Origin: Desulfobacterales bacterium
GTDB lineage: Bacteria > Desulfobacterota > DSM-4660 > Desulfatiglandales > Desulfatiglandaceae
Direction: 5' to 3'
Assembly (NCBI GenBank): GCA_027061865.1
Contig: JAMOVZ010000093.1
Coordinates: 1-13,447, forward strand
DNA: 13,447 bases
Positions 1-5,386 of this stretch are shown here, piece by piece. Position 1 is the first letter of the stretch. Every line of letters starts with the position of its first letter. The notes under the pieces were generated by a model that worked only from the letters and a program-made list of their open reading frames with translations, did not search any database and was not told the origin of the DNA. The position numbers and the translations under genes were made by a program.

Positions 1-7
1 AAAACAT
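1..7 (-). CDS. Start of a gene leaving the window (5' end only)
   Basis: Only the first two codons (ATG TTT) and one further base are inside the window. The call rests on the ribosome site: on the minus strand, AAAGGAGG (bases 16-23 of the plus strand, complemented) stands 8 nt before the ATG at bases 5-7, one of the best Shine-Dalgarno placements in the window. The gene would be divergent from lptG. Nothing can be said about its product. It could be a chance site, but the sequence and spacing together make a real start more likely than not. Confidence 0.45.
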
Positions 8-315
8 GGCAGATTCCTCCTTTACCAACCATTGTGTAAGCTACCTTACCCCATCGCGGCCCAATAAAAAAGTTATTTTGCCGAAAATGCCTGAGATTTC
101 CCCTTGTCAGCCAGCGCCCTGACACGGTCATGGGAATAGTATCGGGGACAGGGGCCAGAGAGCCGACAGAAAACCGGTGCCGATCCGCTGAACACCTTCT
201 TTGGCAGATGCCTCCTCCCGCTCACCCAGAGGCAGAGGCGAGCGCTTGACAACTATGTGTCCACATGTTTTGCTTATCTTGGACGGAAAAAATTCATAAG
301 GCGCTTCTTTTTGTC
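8..315. other. Divergent intergenic region with nested inverted repeats; possible structured RNA
   Basis: No convincing coding frame was seen on either strand. Several complementary segments nest around one centre: 88-96 with 198-206 (9 positions, one T:T mismatch, one G:U), 100-108 with 147-154 (CCCC-TTGTC against GACA-GGGG, one bulge), and 117-123 with 127-134 (CCCTGAC against GTCA-T-GGG around a triloop). CGCTC at 219-223 can also pair with GAGCG at 240-244. An outer stem, a lopsided internal bubble and a terminal hairpin fit a small RNA or a leader of the minus-strand gene at the left edge. I compared it by eye with 6S RNA and with cobalamin, TPP and Moco riboswitches, and could not confirm any of them. 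A perfect -35-like TTGACA lies at 246-251, but no good -10 box follows at normal spacing. Confidence 0.3.
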
Positions 316-1389
316 ATGAATATAATATCCAGATATCTATTTAATGAGTTTTTAAGATATGCTGCAATTTGTGAGATTCTCTTCACGGTCCTCTATTTAA
401 CTATTCATTTCTTCGGCCGGGTGGATGAGTTTTCAGAGGCATCTCTTCCCACTCACATTGTTGTCTCTTACTTTCTCTATAAAATCCCCACAATCATTGT
501 GCACATGTGCCCTATTTCAACGCTTATTGCCACTATAGTAGTGTTCAGCATCATGAAAAAAAACAACGAAATCACAGCGCTCAAGTCCTGTGGAATCGAC
601 ATCCTTCAACTGGCCCGTCCCCTATTGGTATTGGCAGTGTTTATTTCCGCGGGCCTCTTTTTCTTTTCAGAAACCGTTGTCCCTCTCACCAGTTCAAAGA
701 GTTATGAGATATGGCGGGTCAAGGTAAGGAAGAAAGACCCAGGCCGTTATTTTGGACGGCATGAAATATGGTATAAGGCTGAAAGGGGCATTTATTGGAT
801 AAAAAAGTTTGATCCAAAAAATGGGATTATGATAAGGCCGTCTTTTTATTTTTTTGATGACTCTTTCCGGTTGGTCCGGAGGGTGGATTCCCGCCGTGCC
901 ATATGGAAGGGAGATATGTGGCAGGCCATTGACGGGTTCATGCTAAAGCGCACAAAAGAGGGCTATATGACTGAAAGATTCCAGACTTTGGCCCTGGACA
1001 TCCCTGAGCGGCCCGAGGCCTTTGCACAGGAGGAGCTAAAGCCCGAAGAGCTTAGCTATTGGCAGCTAAAGGCATTTGTCCGGAGGATTCGAGCAGAGGG
1101 CTATGACCCTACCAAATACCTTGTCGATCTCCACATAAAGCTCGCCTTTCCCTTTATAGTGGTCATAATGATCTTGATAGGAATGCCCTTAACCCTAAAG
1201 ATCCAAAAGGGAGGGGCGTCAGTAGCAATAGCCGCTGGTATTGCCCTGTCCTTTCTTTATTTAATCATTTTGGGCACATGCAGGGCACTGGGTTTTGCTG
1301 GAATTTTCCCACCACTCCTGGCAGCATGGCTTACCAATGGCCTGTTTTTTTTTGTGGGCATTTATTTTTTGTTGACCGTGCCCCGATGA
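316..1389 (+). CDS. lptG: LPS export ABC transporter permease, LptG (YjgQ) type
   Basis: This is an inner-membrane permease of the YjgP/YjgQ family. It works with LptF and the ATPase LptB to lift lipopolysaccharide from the inner membrane into the Lpt bridge. The frame is open from 265, but I place the start at the ATG at 316, because MNIISRYLFNEFLRY is the classic family N-terminus; it gives 357 residues, the usual length. The ribosome site is poor for either start (AAGG at 298-301 is 14 nt away). TM segments lie at about 15-33, 50-80 and 99-120. A cytoplasmic EITALKSCGI stretch at 85-94 is the likely LptB-coupling site. The periplasmic beta-jellyroll spans about 130-250, and three C-terminal TM segments run from about 272 to 354. 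The C-terminal RALG...FPPLLAAWLTN fits LptG better than LptF. No lptF is visible next to it. Confidence 0.88.
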   Translation: MNIISRYLFNEFLRYAAICEILFTVLYLTIHFFGRVDEFSEASLPTHIVVSYFLYKIPTIIVHMCPISTLIATIVVFSIMKKNNEITALKSCGIDILQLARPLLVLAVFISAGLFFFSETVVPLTSSKSYEIWRVKVRKKDPGRYFGRHEIWYKAERGIYWIKKFDPKNGIMIRPSFYFFDDSFRLVRRVDSRRAIWKGDMWQAIDGFMLKRTKEGYMTERFQTLALDIPERPEAFAQEELKPEELSYWQLKAFVRRIRAEGYDPTKYLVDLHIKLAFPFIVVIMILIGMPLTLKIQKGGASVAIAAGIALSFLYLIILGTCRALGFAGIFPPLLAAWLTNGLFFFVGIYFLLTVPR

Positions 1390-1429
1390 TACCTTTAATA
1401 AGGTTGATAACTTGAAAAGGAGTTAGGGC

Positions 1430-1861
1430 ATGAAAATTCTAATTTGGATCCTTACCCTAGCTTGCCTGACTTGGATAGGCTTTACTCTTAGCGGCTGTGC
1501 CACAGGCAAGGGCAGCTCTCCTCCAGGGCCTCCCACCTTGGCCCACAGGCACGGTAAAAGAGGACATGGCCCTCCTCCCCATGCCCCTGCCCATGGCTAT
1601 AGGGCCAAGTTTGATTACTACTACTATCCTGATGTATTTGTATACTTTGACCCATCCAGGAGGCTTTATTTCTACCTAGAGGGAGACAATTGGCACGTTG
1701 CCGCATCCCTTCCAACCTATCTGAGGGTGCGCCTGGGGGGATATGTGACTATCCAACTGGATACGGACACACCTTATGTTTATTTTGACGAACACAGGAG
1801 TAACTATCCTCCTGGAAAGTGGAAAGGCAGAAAAGGTGGGCGCAAAAAGGGCCCCAACTGA
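1430..1861 (+). CDS. Tyr-rich putative lipoprotein, function unknown
   Basis: This is a 143-residue protein with a lipoprotein signal: a hydrophobic helix at 3-20 followed by the lipobox LSGC, with Cys23 as the likely lipidation site. Residues 24-58 are a low-complexity Gly/Pro/His/Arg linker. Residues 60-128 form a compact, aromatic, beta-rich unit: FDYYYYPDVFVYFDP, then RRLYFYLEGDNW, then LRVRLGGYVTIQLDTDTPYVYFDEH and YPP. The tail is basic (Lys/Arg/Gly). Similar YYYYP...VYFDP units occur in small envelope proteins of unknown function in Proteobacteria; I know no assigned role. The start is supported by AAGGAG at 1417-1422, 7 nt upstream. It lies 40 bp after lptG and 21 bp before the DUF2889 gene, probably in one transcript. 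Outer-membrane or periplasmic location is inferred from the signal only. Confidence 0.72.
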   Translation: MKILIWILTLACLTWIGFTLSGCATGKGSSPPGPPTLAHRHGKRGHGPPPHAPAHGYRAKFDYYYYPDVFVYFDPSRRLYFYLEGDNWHVAASLPTYLRVRLGGYVTIQLDTDTPYVYFDEHRSNYPPGKWKGRKGGRKKGPN

Positions 1862-1882
1862 ATAGAACTCAACATTGATCCA

Positions 1883-2443
1883 ATGGCAATAAGAGATATC
1901 ACCACGACCCAGAAATTGCATAAAAGGAGCATCGAGCTGACCAGCTTTGCGCTGGATAGGGAAAAGGTCTTGGTGGAAGGCACATTGATGGACCGCAGAT
2001 TTGTGCCCGTCTATGACATTGGTGGAGAAGTGCGAAATGAAGGTATGGTCCACCACATGAAGATACGCCTCCTCGTCAAAGGCATCCCACCCGAGATACT
2101 GGATGTTGAAGCGGAAATGAAAACTTATCCCCATCCTGAATGCCCCACTACCCTGGATAGTATAAAGCAAATAAAGGGGATGAAATTAAGGGGTGGATTT
2201 AGTGAAAAGGTCAGGGCCGTAATGGGTGGTGTCAAGGGATGCGCGCATCTAACCCATCTTCTCATCTCCATGGCCCAAGAGATCTTTGCAGGCACCATGA
2301 CCCACAGGCTTAGAGAACCCTGGCCGAAGCCAAAAGATATCTCGGAAATCAAGGGGCTGGAATACCTTGTAAACAGCTGCAAGGTCTGGAGGAAGGATGG
2401 CCCCCTCTATGCCAGCATTAAAGAAGCCTTTGGCTCTGATTGA
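1883..2443 (+). CDS. DUF2889 family protein
   Basis: This is a 186-residue soluble protein that I recognise as DUF2889, a family without a known biochemical function. The hallmarks are an N-terminal LHKRSIELTSF segment at 12-22, a VEGTLMDRR segment at 31-39, HHMKIRLLV at 57-65, EILDVEA at 71-77, YPHPEC at 82-87, and the core GGVKGCAHLTHLL at 115-127 followed by a long helix. A C-terminal LVNSCKVWRKDGP (162-174) supplies a second conserved Cys. The Cys and His residues suggest a metal or redox site, but that is inference. There is no signal peptide or membrane segment. No Shine-Dalgarno site is obvious before the ATG; translational coupling to the gene 21 bp upstream is possible. It is convergent with the FAH-family gene, 24 bp apart. 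Confidence 0.83.
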   Translation: MAIRDITTTQKLHKRSIELTSFALDREKVLVEGTLMDRRFVPVYDIGGEVRNEGMVHHMKIRLLVKGIPPEILDVEAEMKTYPHPECPTTLDSIKQIKGMKLRGGFSEKVRAVMGGVKGCAHLTHLLISMAQEIFAGTMTHRLREPWPKPKDISEIKGLEYLVNSCKVWRKDGPLYASIKEAFGSD

Positions 2444-2467
2444 AGCAAGAAAGCCCCTCCAGCACTC

Positions 2468-3298
2468 CTACGATTCTCCTGACAATGTGCAGGTGTTTTT
2501 CAGCACACCCACTCCCTCAATCTCTACCTCTATCATGTCACCATGCTTGAGGTAAACGGATGGGTCTCTAAATGCGCCAACACCGCTGGGTGTGCCCGTT
2601 AGAATCAAGTCGCCTGGAAAAAGGGTGAAATGCCGCGACAGGAATGAGACGACCTTTGCTACTGGAAAGATCATCATTGAGGTGTTGCTCTCTTGCATCA
2701 CATTCCCATTCAGCTTACATCTTATGGCAAGGCCTGAGCCATCACCCAGCTCGTCCCTAGTGACCGCCCAAGGGCCCAGAGGGCAAAAGGTGTCCAAGGA
2801 CTTTCCCCTCACCCATTGCCCGTCACCAAACTGCAAGTCCCTGGCACTCACATCATTCGCGCACGTGTATCCGAACACAAAATCCAGGGCCTCCGGTTCA
2901 TTAACATTCTTGGCCGTTTTCCCAATTATCACAGCCAGCTCTGCCTCGTAGTCGACCTTTGTGGTCACACTGGCATCCCACCTGATACGGTCGTTATGGC
3001 CTATAAGGCTGTTAGGAAACTTGGCAAATATGAGTGGAACTTTTGGTATCTGGCCCTTGCTTTCCCGGGCATGATCCTTGTAATTTAGCCCTAAGGCAAT
3101 GATCTTTGTTGGCCGTGATATGACCGGTGCAAATTTCACCTCTGTAACTGCAATGCCCTCACCAAGCGGGTATGACTCTGGCGCCCTGGTAATAAAATCT
3201 ATCAAATCTCCCTCGAGTTCGACGGGGAGTAGTAGATCACCGGCCAAGACTCCTAGCCTCAGTCTTCCACTCTCTTCATAGAATTGGGCGATCTTCAT
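2468..3298 (-). CDS. Fumarylacetoacetate hydrolase (FAH) family protein
   Basis: This is a 276-residue cytosolic enzyme of the FAH fold. The family hydrolyses, isomerises or decarboxylates 2-keto-acids and acylpyruvates in aromatic and sugar-acid catabolism. The N-terminal cap is at 1-60. The catalytic domain begins at GLNYKDHARE (70-79) and carries the divalent-metal ligands Glu118 and Glu120 in YEAELAVIIG and Asp149 in YTCANDVSARD. RGKSLDTFCPLGP (164-176) and PGDLILTGTPSGVG (228-241) complete the active site. All expected residues are present, so it should be active, but the substrate cannot be read from sequence; acylpyruvase or 2-keto-3-deoxy acid chemistry is plausible. The frame is open back to 3349, but I choose the ATG at 3298 because family members begin at MKIAQFY, and AAGGAG lies 12 nt upstream. 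It is 40 bp after the unknown gene, likely in one transcript. Confidence 0.87.
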   Translation of the reverse strand: MKIAQFYEESGRLRLGVLAGDLLLPVELEGDLIDFITRAPESYPLGEGIAVTEVKFAPVISRPTKIIALGLNYKDHARESKGQIPKVPLIFAKFPNSLIGHNDRIRWDASVTTKVDYEAELAVIIGKTAKNVNEPEALDFVFGYTCANDVSARDLQFGDGQWVRGKSLDTFCPLGPWAVTRDELGDGSGLAIRCKLNGNVMQESNTSMMIFPVAKVVSFLSRHFTLFPGDLILTGTPSGVGAFRDPSVYLKHGDMIEVEIEGVGVLKNTCTLSGES

Positions 3299-3338
3299 GG
3301 TTTCTTTCTTCTCCTTAATCAGGCGGTCCTGTCTTGTC

Positions 3339-3731
3339 TTAGCGGGCAAGCTCCAGTTTCATGTAATTGCCAAACTCTGTAAGGGTGTAGTCCTGCTCTA
3401 GTGCGGTGAAGCGCGCCCTGTAAGTGAATGTGGACTCCCTTTCTTGGGCGCAAGAGATCTCATCAAGTAGGCAGGAGATGATATTGCCTATGAGCTCAAT
3501 ATCCCTAATCAAAAGATAGGCGGGAATCAAGACCTCTTTCAACCCGAAAAGATTCTGTATCCCAGATGTGATAAAAGCGCTTTCCCCCGGTAGATAAAGG
3601 ATCTCTACCACTTGTGAAGGATGTTTTCGGTTACGGATGGTTGCCACCCGATTCGCCGATTCCCCTCTCGATTCTTCATTGATCATATTAAAGCTCTCTC
3701 CATTAACTGGTGTTGGCATCCCGGCCTTCAT
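3339..3731 (-). CDS. Hypothetical protein, 130 residues
   Basis: I do not recognise this family. The protein is soluble, with no signal peptide. Residues 1-40 are polar and probably flexible. Residues 41-48 (VVEILYLP) look like a beta strand, 50-75 are mixed, and 76-95 (DIELIGNIISCLLDEISCA) form a likely amphipathic helix carrying two cysteines. Residues 98-128 look beta-rich with alternating aromatics, ending ...GNYMKLELAR. Codon use and position argue that it is real: it is 40 bp upstream of the FAH-family gene on the same strand and divergent from the aldolase. The ATG at 3731 has an in-frame stop directly before it. The ATG at 3719, with AAGG a few bases upstream, is an equally good start and would give 126 residues. 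A small accessory, sensory or binding role in the cluster is only a guess. Confidence 0.6.
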   Translation of the reverse strand: MKAGMPTPVNGESFNMINEESRGESANRVATIRNRKHPSQVVEILYLPGESAFITSGIQNLFGLKEVLIPAYLLIRDIELIGNIISCLLDEISCAQERESTFTYRARFTALEQDYTLTEFGNYMKLELAR

Positions 3732-3766
3732 TCATCTCACAGCTCAAAAAAATTTCCAAGCAAAAT

Positions 3767-3823
3767 CAGGGCTGCGGGCCTATTTTCCAGGTGGGGAAAA
3801 ATAGCATGCTGCCAATAGCCCTG
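3767..3823. repeat. Nested inverted repeat in the unknown gene / aldolase divergent spacer
   Basis: The outer arms CAGGGCT (3767-3773) and AGCCCTG (3817-3823) are perfectly complementary over 7 bp. Inside them, CTATTTTCC (3780-3788) pairs with GG-AAAAATAG (3795-3804) with one bulged A, closing a six-base loop. The two stems could form one long interrupted hairpin in RNA from either strand, or be a protein-binding palindrome. No terminator T-run follows on either strand. Confidence 0.4.
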
Positions 3824-3847
3824 CTAAAAGATCAGCCGATCATTTCA

Positions 3848-3876
3848 TTGAAAAATGTGCCTCTCCGTGAGATAAA
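3848..3876 (+). promoter_or_regulatory. Possible sigma-70 promoter for the aldolase gene
   Basis: TTGAAA (3848-3853, 5/6 to consensus) and GATAAA (3871-3876, 4/6) are separated by 17 bp. This would place the start site about 40 nt before the aldolase start codon. It is a by-eye match only, downstream of the nested hairpin, so the hairpin would not be in the transcript from this promoter. Confidence 0.4.
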
Positions 3877-3926
3877 TTGTTATTTACCGGACAATACTAG
3901 ATTGTTGCCTGGAGCAGGAGGAGACA

Positions 3927-4562
3927 TTGAGCGAAAAGTTATCCGCATACAAGAAACGATTGGTGGATGCCTGCAAGCACCTCTATCAACGGGGCCTTGT
4001 CAGTGGGAGTGGAGGAAATATTTCAGTCCGACTAGGCGACCGGGTGCTTATTACCCCCACCGGGATCTCCTTTGGGGTCCTGACGCCCAAAGAGATTAGC
4101 GTGCTGGACCTCCAGGGCAATCCCTCAGGAGGCGAACCGCCCTCAATGGAAACGCCGATGCATCTAAGGGTCTTAGAGGCAAGGCCTGATATCTCAGTGG
4201 TGTGCCATTGTCACGGCCCTTTTTCGGTTGCAGCATCCACTTTGCTTTCCCCTGGAGCCGATTCAATCCCTCCCCTTACTCCAGGCTTTGTCTATCATGC
4301 CTATCCACTTCCGCTTTTAAGCTTTCAGCTGCCCGGAAGTTCAAAGCTGGCAGATTCGGTGGCCTGCGCCTTGACAAAAAAGCACACTCGCGCAGTATTA
4401 TTGCAAAACCACGGGATAGTTAGCATGGGAAGGAACCTCAGGGAAGCCATCAACATTGCCGAAGAAATAGAGGAGGCGGCCCAGATCTTTCTCCTTGCAA
4501 AAGGCAAGGGAAAGGTTCTTTCAGCCAACCAGATTGCTCGGATAAAGAAGCTGGGAGCCTGA
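3927..4562 (+). CDS. Class II aldolase/adducin family protein (zinc aldolase, fuculose-phosphate aldolase-like)
   Basis: This 211-residue enzyme of the class II aldolase/adducin fold includes L-fuculose-1-phosphate and L-ribulose-5-phosphate 4-epimerase relatives, which make or break C-C bonds of phosphorylated sugars using zinc. Visible markers are SGSGGNISVR at 26-35 (phosphate loop), TPTGISFG at 43-50, Glu75 in METPMHL (candidate catalytic acid), the zinc-binding His94 and His96 in VCHCHGP, and the third zinc His162 in QNHGIVSMG. A conserved aldolase E-A-x-x-x-A-E-E segment follows. The catalytic set is complete. The substrate is not readable; with an FAH-family neighbour a sugar-acid or deoxy-sugar pathway is possible. 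The start is TTG at 3927, chosen because AGGAGGAG lies directly upstream (3916-3923) and the family N-terminus begins here. Confidence 0.87.
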   Translation: MSEKLSAYKKRLVDACKHLYQRGLVSGSGGNISVRLGDRVLITPTGISFGVLTPKEISVLDLQGNPSGGEPPSMETPMHLRVLEARPDISVVCHCHGPFSVAASTLLSPGADSIPPLTPGFVYHAYPLPLLSFQLPGSSKLADSVACALTKKHTRAVLLQNHGIVSMGRNLREAINIAEEIEEAAQIFLLAKGKGKVLSANQIARIKKLGA

Positions 4563-4563
4563 T

Positions 4564-4710
4564 TCAGTTTTTACTTGTCCCAACCGGGCCAACAGACCTG
4601 GGGCCTCAAGCCTTGCAACCAGCCCCCGCTTCCTGGTTGGCCCTTGCCAGCCGCTCCAAGAAACGCGCCCACCACCCCTTCCGGGGCTCCTTGGCATTCT
4701 TTTTCTTCAT
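4564..4710 (-). CDS. Candidate short selenoprotein / small basic peptide with CxxU motif
   Basis: This small frame starts at ATG 4710. Residues 1-11 are Lys/Arg-rich, residues 12-25 (GWWARFLERLARAN) would form an amphipathic Trp-containing helix, then QEAGAG leads to Cys32-Lys-Ala. The next codon (4606-4608) is UGA. Read as stop, the product is 34 residues. Read as selenocysteine, it gives CKAU (Cys32, Sec35), a CxxU redox motif, followed by 13 codons (GPRSVGPVGTSKN) to a stop at 4564, one base from the aldolase stop. A hairpin follows the UGA (4579-4602), as bacterial selenocysteine insertion requires. A promoter-like pair lies about 50 bp upstream. The ribosome site is weak: GGAG is 12 nt away, and AGGA is too close. 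No in-frame extension upstream is possible because of a stop two codons earlier. I do not know the family. Coding is inferred from composition; Sec is inferred from CxxU plus the hairpin. Confidence 0.45.
4579..4602 (-). promoter_or_regulatory. Possible SECIS-like hairpin after the UGA codon
   Basis: On the minus-strand RNA, counting U of UGA as 1, bases 7-11 pair with 26-30 (CCCAG with UUGGG, one G:U) and 14-16 pair with 23-25 (CUG with CGG), leaving a bulge at 12-13 and a UUGGCC loop. The loop guanines are 15-16 nt after the UGA, slightly closer than in the E. coli fdhF element. The octamer CAGGUCUG (bases 9-16) also occurs at the tip of the fdhF hairpin, but here it sits nearer the UGA and in the stem. 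The region is GC-rich, so other folds compete. Confidence 0.3.
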
Positions 4711-4756
4711 ATCCTAAGAGGTCTCCGATCTAACAGCGGACAATTCATCGTTCACA

Positions 4757-4785
4757 ATATTAACCTTTATTCGTCTCCTAATCAA
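4757..4785 (-). promoter_or_regulatory. Promoter-like pair facing the small minus-strand frame
   Basis: Read on the minus strand, TTGATT (4780-4785) and TAATAT (4757-4762) are separated by 17 bp; each matches 4/6 of the sigma-70 consensus. A start site near 4750 would leave a leader of about 40 nt before the ATG at 4710. It stands back to back with the response-regulator promoter. Confidence 0.4.
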
Positions 4786-4794
4786 GTATTTGTT

Positions 4795-4823
4795 TTGACC
4801 GTTTCGCCAATCTCTGTTATATT
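4795..4823 (+). promoter_or_regulatory. Sigma-70 promoter of the response-regulator gene
   Basis: TTGACC (4795-4800, 5/6) and TATATT (4818-4823, 5/6) with a 17-bp spacer make one of the best promoter matches in the window. The predicted start is near 4830, about 40 nt before the ATG at 4871. Confidence 0.62.
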
Positions 4824-4870
4824 CCGCTTCTAATAAACTTGTCGCAAAAGCAGAGGAGGTAGACGCAGTA

Positions 4871-5374
4871 ATGAGCAAGGAGAGCCCGTTGAAGGATAAG
4901 GTTGTTCTGGTAGTTGACGATGAGCCTGACGTGCTGGAGACCGTCAAAGAGGAGCTTGACATGTGTATCGTCCATACTGCAAAGGATTATGACACAGCGC
5001 TCCAATACCTCCTCAGCTATACATATGATATCGTAATTCTTGACATCATGGGGGTGAATGGATTCGAGTTACTGAAGACCTCGGTCAGCAGGGGATTCCC
5101 TACCGTGATGCTGACTGCCCATGCCCTCACGCCCGAGGCCCTCAAAAAATCAATAAAGTTAGGGGCCGTCTCCTTTTTACCAAAAGAAAAGATAACAGAG
5201 CTGAGAGAATTTCTCGAAGACGTGGTGCTGGGAGAAGGAAAGCCTGTGTGGCACAAACTTTTTGATAAGCTTGGCTCATACTTTAGCAAACGATTTGGCC
5301 CCGACTGGAAAGAAAAAGACAAATTCTTCGAGGAACTCGAGCGGGAGCTTAAGGCGAGCAGCTCACAATCTTGA
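4871..5374 (+). CDS. Single-domain response regulator (REC) with C-terminal helical tail
   Basis: This 167-residue cytosolic protein is a receiver domain that should accept phosphate from a histidine kinase; no kinase gene is in the window. Residues 10-125 form the REC fold with every key residue: acidic pocket Asp16 and Asp17 (VVDDEPD), phospho-acceptor Asp58 (DIVILDIMG), switch Thr82 (VMLTAHA) and Lys105 (FLPKEK). There is no DNA-binding domain. Residues 126-167 (HKLFDKLGSYFSKRFGPDWKEKDKFFEELERELK) are a charged, aromatic helical tail that may contact a partner. The start is supported by AGGAGGT at 4854-4860, 10 nt before the ATG, and by its own promoter. It runs convergently into topA, with 12 bp between stops. 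It is divergent from the small CxxU candidate. Its output probably works through protein-protein contact. Confidence 0.88.
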   Translation: MSKESPLKDKVVLVVDDEPDVLETVKEELDMCIVHTAKDYDTALQYLLSYTYDIVILDIMGVNGFELLKTSVSRGFPTVMLTAHALTPEALKKSIKLGAVSFLPKEKITELREFLEDVVLGEGKPVWHKLFDKLGSYFSKRFGPDWKEKDKFFEELERELKASSSQS

Positions 5375-5386
5375 TCAAATTGGGTA

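Noticed and set aside
80..245. Assignment of the spacer to 6S RNA or to a cobalamin, TPP or Moco riboswitch
   Set aside because: Short similar runs exist (for example a CTGAGA-type stretch and CTGTCCCCG on the minus strand), but the conserved cores, such as the B12 box, are missing.
1676..2170. A 164-codon minus-strand frame across the lipoprotein and DUF2889 genes
   Set aside because: It spans two recognised genes on the other strand, has no ribosome site and has no plausible protein features.
3710..4099. A 129-codon plus-strand frame overlapping the aldolase start
   Set aside because: It runs out of frame through the conserved zinc aldolase; the aldolase TTG start has a strong ribosome site, whereas this frame has none.
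4586..4643. Hairpin GGGCCAAC/GTTGGCCC read as a terminator of the aldolase gene
   Set aside because: The loop is 42 nt, no T-run follows, and the sequence is better explained as part of the small minus-strand frame.
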